This document shows positions 4,531 through 8,317 of a stretch of 8,317 bases of DNA, piece after piece (within the stretch, counting starts at the first letter, position 1; every line of letters starts with the position of its first letter). The DNA is from CAYHXN01 sp964373675. GTDB lineage: Bacteria > Patescibacteriota > Minisyncoccia > UBA6257 > WO2-44-18. Under the pieces are notes generated by a model. It ran no database searches. It was not told where the DNA came from and worked only from the letters and a program-made list of their open reading frames with translations. The position numbers and the translations under genes were made by a program. The stretch lies in NCBI GenBank assembly GCA_964373675.1, contig CAYJVO010000027.1, forward strand, positions 1 to 8,317. The letters run 5' to 3'.

Positions 4531-5707
4531 TTTCAGTTACCAAATTGCTAATCTGATCATAAATCAATTTTTTAAACTTGTCTTTAGAAAATCTTTGAGC
4601 GGAGCGGGAGATATTATAGCGGTTCCAGCGCGTTTTTTCTGATTTTTCCACGGCGGCGCTAAGGGCTGCGGGCGTTTGTTCATAAAAAAGAACTCCGGTT
4701 TTTTCCCGACGTTCTAGTCGGGACTCCGACCTTGCGTCGGAGCCGTCGCGGACGATTTCCAGCGCGCCGCCGGCGGCATAGGCGATCACCGGCAAGCCGC
4801 AGGCCTGCGCTTCTGCGGCTACCAGACCGAAATCTTCCGCCTGCGGGAATATCAGCGCTTTGCCGCCATTGTAAAGTTTCCGAAGCTCATCCTCGTTATT
4901 TATAAATGGAAGAAATTCAATGTTTTTGACATTTGACATTTGACATTTGACTTTCAATTTTTGCTCCTCCGGTCCGGAGCCAATAATTTTTAGTGGCCGC
5001 CCCAATTTGGCGAAAGCATCTATTACTAAATCAAAGCGTTTGTAGTGGAGGAGGCGGCCGATGGCCAGGTAATAAGAGGATTGAGAATTTAGAATATAGG
5101 ATTTAGGGTCATAGTAAAATTTTGCGGTATCAACCGGAGGGTAAATAACTTTAGCGTCGCGATTGTAGTATTTTTTGATTTTGTCGGCGATAAATTGGGA
5201 ATTGGCGAGAAGAATGTCTGGTTTTTGCGCCGCGCGATAATCCCAATTTCTAAGCCAATTAAGAATTGGCTTTGAGAGAAAAGAGGATAGAGGAGAGAGG
5301 ACAGAACGAAGATAATTTTCTTGTTCCCAAGCGTAGCGGAGAGGAGTATGAATATAGGAAATATGAATTTGACGATGACAATTACGATGACAATGACCAG
5401 TATGGGTTTTTATTCCCTTAGCAAAACCAGCAGTATCGGAAATAATAATGTCATAGTCATGGTCAATGGCCACGGTTTTTGTTGCCAACGGCATCAAGGG
5501 TATAAAAAGGCGATGGTTGCGGCGGGCCTCAGGAAAATCCAGAATGGAAGTATTAACCTCGCGCCCTATAAATTTGCTATAGGTTTTTTCAGAATCATGG
5601 AGAAGGGTGTAAATTGGCGCTTCCGGAAACATTTCCATCAGCGTTTCTAAGACCCGTTCCGCCCCGCCATATTGGTTTAAGTAATCGTGGAGTAGAGCTA
5701 CTTTCAT
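4460..5707 (-). CDS. GT4-family glycosyltransferase (mannosyltransferase WbaZ/MtfB-like)
   Basis: A 415-residue cytoplasmic or membrane-associated GT-B glycosyltransferase that moves a sugar from a nucleotide donor to a lipid-linked glycan. The acceptor domain begins HDYLNQYGGAERVLE (7-21) and includes ISYIHTPLRYAW, a signature of the O-antigen mannosyltransferase group. The donor domain has AIGRLLHYKRFDLVI, GSGPEE and the E-x7-E motif E291-D-F-G-L-V-A-A-E299 followed by A-C-G-L-P-V-I-A-Y-A-A-G-G. Mannose as the sugar is inference. The coding sequence contains five short repeat tracts (listed separately) that fall in variable loops and keep the frame. The last ~24 residues overlap the next gene and do not look like family sequence, suggesting loss of an earlier stop. 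It is divergent from the phosphoglycosyl transferase gene, a likely partner in making surface glycan. Confidence 0.88.
   Translation of the reverse strand: MKVALLHDYLNQYGGAERVLETLMEMFPEAPIYTLLHDSEKTYSKFIGREVNTSILDFPEARRNHRLFIPLMPLATKTVAIDHDYDIIISDTAGFAKGIKTHTGHCHRNCHRQIHISYIHTPLRYAWEQENYLRSVLSPLSSFLSKPILNWLRNWDYRAAQKPDILLANSQFIADKIKKYYNRDAKVIYPPVDTAKFYYDPKSYILNSQSSYYLAIGRLLHYKRFDLVIDAFAKLGRPLKIIGSGPEEQKLKVKCQMSNVKNIEFLPFINNEDELRKLYNGGKALIFPQAEDFGLVAAEAQACGLPVIAYAAGGALEIVRDGSDARSESRLERREKTGVLFYEQTPAALSAAVEKSEKTRWNRYNISRSAQRFSKDKFKKLIYDQISNLVTENEKACVSEMPKTRKGPMANQTTK
4705..4742 (-). repeat. Twin hairpin inserted in the glycosyltransferase gene
   Basis: CCCGAC/GTCGGG (4705-4710, 4717-4722) is followed after one base by CTCCGAC/GTCGGAG (4724-4730, 4736-4742): two small perfect hairpins sharing a CGAC/GTCG core. 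They encode the polar stretch DARSESRLERRE between the conserved EIVRDG and KTGVLF, where relatives normally have only a few residues. Confidence 0.6.
4925..4952 (-). repeat. 7-bp tandem repeat in the glycosyltransferase gene
   Basis: TTTGACA occurs three times without gaps (4925-4945) and a fourth time as TTTGACT (4946-4952). It encodes KVKCQMSNVKN in the donor domain. Because 7 is not a multiple of 3, loss or gain of one unit would shift the reading frame. Confidence 0.75.
5085..5105 (-). repeat. Degenerate 7-bp repeat in the glycosyltransferase gene
   Basis: GAATTTA, GAATATA and GGATTTA follow one another (5085-5105). They encode part of the segment KSYILNSQSS, in the linker just before the donor-domain strand YYLAIGRL. 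Confidence 0.5.
5282..5309 (-). repeat. Degenerate 7-bp repeat in the glycosyltransferase gene
   Basis: AGAGGAT, AGAGGAG, AGAGGAC and the weaker AGAACGA are consecutive 7-mers. They encode the serine/leucine-rich SVLSPLSSFL after the conserved HTPLRYAW. Confidence 0.5.
5372..5395 (-). repeat. 12-bp tandem repeat in the glycosyltransferase gene
   Basis: ACGATGACAATT (5372-5383) is followed directly by ACGATGACAATG (5384-5395). It encodes a histidine/cysteine-rich insert (HCHRNCHR) between AKGIKT and IHISYIHTP, where relatives are usually shorter. Both units are multiples of 3, so the frame is kept. Confidence 0.6.
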
Positions 5708-5784
5708 TTAGTCATTAAGTAATTAAGTCATTTAGCCATTAAGTTTTTTTTAAATGACTTAATGACTCAGTGACTCAATGACTT
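5708..5784. repeat. Inverted arrays of an 8-bp unit between divergent genes
   Basis: Bases 5708-5747 read as five 8-mers close to TAAGTCAT (TTAGTCAT, TAAGTAAT, TAAGTCAT, TTAGCCAT, TAAGTTTT). Bases 5753-5784 read as four 8-mers of the opposite orientation (AATGACTT, AATGACTC, AGTGACTC, AATGACTT). A 13-bp perfect inverted repeat joins them (5722-5734 with 5751-5763). The left array runs up to the start codon of the glycosyltransferase and the right array ends 7 nt before the extended -10 of the phosphoglycosyl transferase. Confidence 0.7.
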
Positions 5785-5791
5785 TTGGTCA

Positions 5792-5800
5792 TGTTATAAT
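5792..5800 (+). promoter_or_regulatory. Extended -10 promoter of the phosphoglycosyl transferase gene
   Basis: TGTTATAAT is a perfect extended -10 (TG-n-TATAAT). No clear -35 is needed or seen. The ATG at 5808 begins exactly 7 nt after it, so the predicted mRNA is leaderless. This promoter also argues against the in-frame ATG at 5778, which lies upstream of it. Confidence 0.7.
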
Positions 5801-5807
5801 TATACCG

Positions 5808-6398
5808 ATGTTCAGGCGAGTTGTAGACCTTGTTAGTGCCTCAATTGGTATTTTGGTGAGCTTGCCGCTGTGGCTCATTATCGCCTTGGCGATCAAGCTT
5901 GAAACAAAAGGACCGATTTTAGTGAGATTAGCCCGGATAAGCGGCGGAAAAACTATTTATGTGTATAAATTCCGTTCCATGATTGACGGAGCGCATCGCC
6001 TGAAAGCGCAACTTGCCCATGCAAATGAGCGGACGGACGGGCCATTTTTTAAAATAAGAAACGATCCGCGTTTAACGAGGATAGGAAAATTAATCCGCAA
6101 GTTTCGCGTGGATGAAATACCGCAGTTTATAAATGTTCTAAGAGGCGAGTTGGCGCTGGTTGGGCCGCGGCCGCACGAACCAGAAGAAGTGGAAAAATAT
6201 CCGTCAGACTACCGGCATATTATTTTAGCCAAAGCGGGCATAACAGGTCTCTCTCAAGTCAGCGGCGCATCCAGCCTGCCATTTTTAAAAGAACTGGCAT
6301 TGGACGATTTTTATTTAAAACATCAATCTCTATGGCTGGATTTAAAAATCGTTGTCAAAACTTTGGCGATTATCTTTTTTGATCCGACAGCGGTCTGA
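5808..6398 (+). CDS. Small monotopic phosphoglycosyl transferase (bacterial sugar transferase, PF02397 type)
   Basis: A 196-residue enzyme that would transfer a sugar-1-phosphate from a UDP-sugar to undecaprenyl phosphate, the first membrane step of surface glycan synthesis. The N-terminal segment, residues about 9-30 (SASIGILVSLPLWLIIALAI), is the membrane-dipping helix with the proline typical of this family. It is followed by KFRSM (54-58), RTDGPFFKIRNDPRLTRIG (75-93), the catalytic D102-E103 in VDEIPQ, N-V-L-R-G and VGPRP (118-122). The length equals the minimal PglC-like form, with no extra multi-span domain. The start at 5808 is chosen because the -10 ends at 5800; an ATG at 5778 would add ten residues. 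The GT4 gene on the other strand is a likely pathway partner. Sugar specificity is not readable. Confidence 0.9.
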   Translation: MFRRVVDLVSASIGILVSLPLWLIIALAIKLETKGPILVRLARISGGKTIYVYKFRSMIDGAHRLKAQLAHANERTDGPFFKIRNDPRLTRIGKLIRKFRVDEIPQFINVLRGELALVGPRPHEPEEVEKYPSDYRHIILAKAGITGLSQVSGASSLPFLKELALDDFYLKHQSLWLDLKIVVKTLAIIFFDPTAV

Positions 6399-6406
6399 AT
6401 GAGCTA

Positions 6407-6454
6407 TTGTCTTTTGGGAAAATTTCTAATATACTAGAACCTAAATAGGTTCTA
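6407..6454 (+). promoter_or_regulatory. rpsB promoter with overlapping 20-bp dyad
   Basis: TTGTCT (6407-6412) and TATACT (6430-6435) are 17 bp apart, giving a good sigma-70-type promoter. A near-perfect palindrome, TAGAACCTAAATAGGTTCTA (6435-6454; 9-bp arms, 2-nt centre), starts at the last base of the -10 and covers the predicted start of transcription. It could be a repressor site, or a short hairpin in the ~19-nt leader of the rpsB mRNA. Confidence 0.6.
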
Positions 6455-6460
6455 ATTTTA

Positions 6461-7186
6461 ATGTCTGACGAAATAAATAATAACATAGCGGTAGAGCAAG
6501 CTGCCGAACCTGTTAGTTCGGCTGATTTGGCAGTTTTTGAAGAAATGGCGAAAGCCGGCATTTTGTACGGCCGCAAGAAGTCAAAAACCAATCCTAGAAT
6601 GGCTAAATATATTTTTGCCACGCGAAATGGATTTGAAATTTTTGATTTAACTAAAACTTTGGAGGCGATTGAAAAAACTATAGAGTTTTTAAAAGGTATA
6701 AAAGATAAAAAGGGAAGTGTTTTGTTAGTCGGCACTCAGCCGGCAATCCGCGGCTTAATTGAAGAATGGACGCACAAAATGGATTACCCATTCGTAATTG
6801 AACGCTGGCTGGGCGGGACGCTGACGAATTTCCAAACCATTTCTAAAAGAATCAAATATTATATAAAATTAAAGCAAGACCGAGCCTCTGGTAAATTAGA
6901 AAAATATACCAAAAAGGAACGATTAGGTTTTGATCGGGAAATTGAAAGATTAAATGAGTTGATGGGCGGTTTGGAAAAAATGGAAAAACTTCCGGACGCA
7001 GTTTTAATTGTGGACGGCGTGGCGCATCATACGGCAGTGAGGGAGGCCAAAAAAATTAAAATCCCAATCGTCGGCATTTTTAACAGTGACAACAACCCCG
7101 ATGAAGCCGATTATTTAATTCCGGCTAATACTAGTTCAAAATCAAGCGTTAGCTGGATTTTCAACAAACTTTTCCAGAATGGTTAA
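6461..7186 (+). CDS. rpsB: 30S ribosomal protein S2 (uS2)
   Basis: A 241-residue ribosomal protein S2, which binds the head-body junction of the 30S subunit near S1 and the mRNA exit. Recognisable blocks: AGILYGRKKSKTNPRMAKYI (31-50), IFDLTKTLE, VLLVGTQPA, the signature ERWLGGTLTNFQTI, PDAVLIVDG, E-A-K-K-I-K-I-P-I-V-G-I-F-N-S-D-N-N-P and YLIPAN. The first ~20 residues are an acidic N-terminal extension that is not part of the core fold. The ATG at 6461 follows the dyad-containing promoter; AGG 10 nt upstream is at best a weak ribosome-binding site. The stop overlaps the start of tsf by 8 nt, so the conserved rpsB-tsf pair is translationally coupled. Confidence 0.95.
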   Translation: MSDEINNNIAVEQAAEPVSSADLAVFEEMAKAGILYGRKKSKTNPRMAKYIFATRNGFEIFDLTKTLEAIEKTIEFLKGIKDKKGSVLLVGTQPAIRGLIEEWTHKMDYPFVIERWLGGTLTNFQTISKRIKYYIKLKQDRASGKLEKYTKKERLGFDREIERLNELMGGLEKMEKLPDAVLIVDGVAHHTAVREAKKIKIPIVGIFNSDNNPDEADYLIPANTSSKSSVSWIFNKLFQNG

Positions 7187-7619
7187 CGATATTCAAAAAT
7201 TAAGAGAGGTGACTGGTGCGGGAGTGATGGAGTGTAGACAAGCTTTGGCAGACGCGCAGGACAATTTTGACGAAGCGGTAAAATTGATTAATGAGCGAGG
7301 TCTTGTAAAGGCGGAGAAAAAATCGGGCCGCGCAACCGGCGCCGGCATTTTGGAATCTTATATTCACAACAACCGCGTCGGAGTTTTGTTGGAATTAAGA
7401 TGCGAGACGGATTTTGTGGTTCACTCCGATCCATTCAAGGAGCTGGCTCATAATTTGGTTATGCATATTGCCGCGATGGCTCCGGCCAGCATTGAGGATT
7501 TGCTTCAACAGCCATTCATTAAAGATGATTCTGTTACGGTGGAAAATTTAATTAAAGGGACAATTGCCAAGGTAGGAGAAAACATTAAAATTGAACGTTT
7601 CTGTCGGTATGAACTCTGA
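7179..7619 (+). CDS. tsf: Elongation factor Ts, short form
   Basis: EF-Ts recycles EF-Tu by displacing GDP. The protein has 146 residues, against about 280 in E. coli and about 200 in Thermus. It keeps the N-terminal UBA-like domain (1-42: KLREVTGAGVMECRQAL ... AVKLINERG), the TDFV motif (77-80) that contacts EF-Tu, and a reduced core ending VGENIKIERFCRYEL. The second core half and the coiled-coil of E. coli EF-Ts are absent. The end matches the point where short EF-Ts proteins stop, so it is complete rather than truncated. It starts inside the last codons of rpsB (8-nt overlap) with no separate ribosome-binding site. The TGA stop is followed by nested inverted repeats. Confidence 0.93.
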   Translation: MVNDIQKLREVTGAGVMECRQALADAQDNFDEAVKLINERGLVKAEKKSGRATGAGILESYIHNNRVGVLLELRCETDFVVHSDPFKELAHNLVMHIAAMAPASIEDLLQQPFIKDDSVTVENLIKGTIAKVGENIKIERFCRYEL

Positions 7620-7621
7620 AC

Positions 7622-7683
7622 AGCCACTAGCGACTAGGGTTTAGGGTATAGAGGCGCTATACTATTTTTGATACCTAGTGGCT
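7622..7683. terminator. Nested inverted repeats after tsf, possible terminator or attenuator
   Basis: The outer arms AGCCACTAG (7622-7630) and CTAGTGGCT (7675-7683) are perfect 9-bp complements. Inside them GTATAG (7646-7651) pairs with CTATAC (7657-7662) and is followed by TATTTTTG, a terminator-like run. The inner TATACT (7658-7663) also resembles a -10 for the next gene, whose ATG is at 7689. The two roles could be combined, but none is proven. Confidence 0.45.
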
Positions 7684-7688
7684 ATATT

Positions 7689-7979
7689 ATGTACGACTTC
7701 TTGCTACAAATTATCTTTTTTACGAGTCTGGCTTTTATTATTTATTTATTAGCCAGAACTCTGCCCCGCGTTTCTGAAGAAGAGGCGGCAAGCGGTTCGC
7801 TAAAAGAAAATTATTTTGATAAGTTGATAAAAAAGCTCCCGCTGGATAAAATTGATGTTGCCTTCAATCTATTTACCGGGAAAATTCTGCGAAGGTTGAA
7901 AATAGTGATTTTAAAAATTGATAACTTGTTGAATAGATTATTGAATAAAACAAAGAGCGAAAACAAACCCCCTCAATAA
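7689..7979 (+). CDS. Small single-span membrane protein (96 aa), unknown function
   Basis: I do not recognise a characterised family. The protein has one strong N-terminal transmembrane segment (about residues 4-23, FLLQIIFFTSLAFIIYLLAR), then an acidic patch (SEEEAASGS), and two amphipathic, basic helices (about 40-60, FDKLIKKLPLDKIDVAFNLF, and 67-86, RRLKIVILKIDNLLNRLL), ending in a Lys-rich tail. It is probably an inner-membrane protein with the basic part in the cytoplasm. The start ATG at 7689 is preferred; a TTG at 7668 would add seven residues inside an inverted repeat. It follows tsf after 69 nt and could share its transcript. The stop codon is in the loop of a terminator hairpin. Confidence 0.7.
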   Translation: MYDFLLQIIFFTSLAFIIYLLARTLPRVSEEEAASGSLKENYFDKLIKKLPLDKIDVAFNLFTGKILRRLKIVILKIDNLLNRLLNKTKSENKPPQ

Positions 7980-7987
7980 AGAGGGGG
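7968..7987. terminator. Terminator overlapping the stop codon of the membrane protein gene
   Basis: CCCCCTC (7968-7974) pairs with GAGGGGG (7981-7987), loop AATAAA, which contains the TAA stop (7977-7979). The flanking AACAAA and TTTGTT extend the pairing with a small mismatch, and TTTGTTATTT follows. Confidence 0.75.
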
Positions 7988-7991
7988 GAAT

Positions 7992-8020
7992 TTGTTATTT
8001 AGCAATTTTTCTGGTAAAAT
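7992..8020 (+). promoter_or_regulatory. Promoter facing the tRNA region
   Basis: TTGTTA (7992-7997) and TAAAAT (8015-8020) are 17 bp apart, and the -10 carries the TG extension (TGG-TAAAAT). The predicted start, about 8027, is just before the tRNA-like fragment at 8033. No comparable promoter is seen directly upstream of the intact tRNA-Tyr, so this one may drive all of 8027-8317. Confidence 0.55.
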
Positions 8021-8032
8021 AATTTGGTAAAT

Positions 8033-8060
8033 GGGCAGGTGGTAGAGCGGTCAATCGCTC
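8033..8060 (+). pseudogene. tRNA-like 5' fragment
   Basis: Bases 8031-8060 match 8231-8259, the start of the intact tRNA-Tyr, at 22 of 30 aligned columns with one gap, including the D-loop AGCGG-CAAT and the trailing GCTC. The offset is exactly 200 nt. The D-stem positions no longer pair well, no anticodon stem follows, and no downstream sequence complements its GGGCAGG acceptor strand, so it is not a working tRNA. Best read as a duplicated or left-over 5' half of a class II tRNA gene. Confidence 0.5.
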
Positions 8061-8247
8061 AATTCCACTTTCGTTGTCTGTTAGAACGATGCTGAGAAGG
8101 ATAGGTTTTCATCCCTCAAAAGTTAGTGGTTATAATCTCTATTTAACTAGAAAGGAAGACACTGATAGATTTTTCCAAGAGATAGGTTTTGGTAATAGAA
8201 AACATATAGAACGGTATCAGAAATTTAAAAATGGGTGCGTCGCATAG
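8061..8247 (+). pseudogene. LAGLIDADG homing endonuclease, C-terminal remnant
   Basis: The frame open from 8023 to the TAG at 8245-8247 encodes, from about 8061, VRTMLRRIGFHPSKVSGYNL, LTRKEDTDRFFQEIGFGN and RKHIERYQKF. This is the C-terminal pattern of LAGLIDADG homing endonucleases (a helix-strand with L-x-x-I/L-G-F-x-x, then R-K-E-x-x-x-x-F-F-x-E-I-G-x-x-N-x-K-H). The LAGLIDADG helix itself and the rest of the N-terminal part are missing, so no nuclease activity is expected. The first ATG is at 8089 (52 codons). The coding frame ends inside the D-arm of tRNA-Tyr. Such genes normally ride in introns, including tRNA and rRNA introns reported in this bacterial group, which fits its place between two tRNA sequences. 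Family call by motif recognition only. Confidence 0.6.
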
Positions 8248-8317
8248 CGGCAATTGCTCGTGGCTGTAGACCACGCGTCCTGACGGACTACGGGGGTTCG
8301 AGTCCCTCCGCACCCAC
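8233..8317 (+). tRNA. tRNA-Tyr (anticodon GTA), runs to the window edge
   Basis: A full class II cloverleaf: acceptor GGGTGCG (8233-8239) with CGCACCC (8309-8315); D-stem GCA/TGC with the AGCGGCAAT loop; anticodon stem CGTGG/CCACG around CTGTAGA with GTA at 8266-8268; a long variable arm with stem GTCC/GGAC (8277-8288); T-arm GGGGG-TTCGAGT-CCCTC (8292-8308). The discriminator A is at 8316 and the last base, C, may begin an encoded CCA. The 5' 15 bases overlap the end of the homing-endonuclease remnant. The GTA anticodon and long variable arm together identify tyrosine. Confidence 0.92.

Noticed and set aside
4292..4642. A 116-residue plus-strand frame
   Set aside because: It lies opposite the zinc-ribbon and glycosyltransferase genes, whose motifs are clear, and has no recognisable features.
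4925..5784. A CRISPR array suggested by the many short repeats
   Set aside because: The units are 7-12 bp, contiguous and without unique spacers, and most are inside a coding gene.
5778..5807. Upstream ATG at 5778 as the phosphoglycosyl transferase start
   Set aside because: The perfect extended -10 lies downstream of it, and the added ten residues are encoded by repeat and promoter sequence.
6370..6735. A 121-residue minus-strand frame over the rpsB promoter and 5' end
   Set aside because: It runs antisense through well-conserved S2 sequence and across a good plus-strand promoter.
6396..7619. TGA recoded as glycine, as in some Patescibacteria
   Set aside because: TGA ends tsf and the phosphoglycosyl transferase at the expected protein ends, and no conserved gene contains internal TGA.
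8033..8130. A second complete tRNA upstream of tRNA-Tyr
   Set aside because: Only the acceptor 5' strand and D-loop resemble a tRNA; no anticodon stem, T-arm or matching 3' acceptor strand follows.
8089..8247. A complete, active homing endonuclease
   Set aside because: The LAGLIDADG helix and the whole N-terminal part are missing; only the C-terminal pattern remains.

Overview
The window looks like a piece of a Candidate Phyla Radiation (Patescibacteria) genome, most likely Parcubacteria-like. The reasons are a minimal EF-Ts (146 aa) encoded directly after rpsB, a signal-peptide protein with a C-terminal peptidoglycan-binding domain, very small zinc-ribbon proteins, an almost complete lack of strong Shine-Dalgarno sites, and many short palindromic or tandem repeats, some inserted inside genes. 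TGA and TAG both end genes here, so there is no sign of the TGA-to-Gly recoding of Gracilibacteria/Absconditabacteria. The lineage is an inference from gene content, not a phylogeny.

Layout. 1-95: 3' end of a 6-phosphogluconate dehydrogenase-like gene. 146-518: an unrecognised minus-strand gene with its terminator. 580-1347: a type II toxin-antitoxin pair (764-1232) behind a perfect 22-bp palindrome, followed by an orphan SEC-C zinc-binding tail, the whole lying between two inverted copies of a hairpin repeat. 1376-1590: a minus-strand double zinc ribbon interrupted by an in-frame TAG. 1709-2404: exported peptidoglycan-binding protein. 2485-4182: FAD-linked oxidase of the GlcD/D-lactate dehydrogenase type with a 60-nt in-frame repeat insertion. 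4210-5707 (minus): a repeat-rich GT4 glycosyltransferase and an overlapping four-knuckle zinc-ribbon protein. 5808-6398: a small phosphoglycosyl transferase, divergent from the glycosyltransferase across an array of 8-bp repeats. 6461-7619: rpsB-tsf. 7689-7979: a small single-span membrane protein. 7992-8317: a promoter, a tRNA-like 5' fragment, a homing-endonuclease remnant and an intact tRNA-Tyr running off the window.

How the genes fit together. The phosphoglycosyl transferase and GT4 enzyme would start and extend a lipid-linked surface glycan, and the peptidoglycan-binding protein is also envelope-associated. rpsB-tsf and tRNA-Tyr are translation genes. The toxin-antitoxin pair, the orphan gene fragments and the repeat elements are the accessory or mobile layer.

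The points most worth a second look are: the tRNA-like fragment/homing-endonuclease remnant/tRNA-Tyr arrangement; the amber-interrupted zinc ribbon; repeat elements inserted in frame into two enzymes; and three start codons that each sit exactly 7 nt after a -10 box, which predicts leaderless mRNAs.
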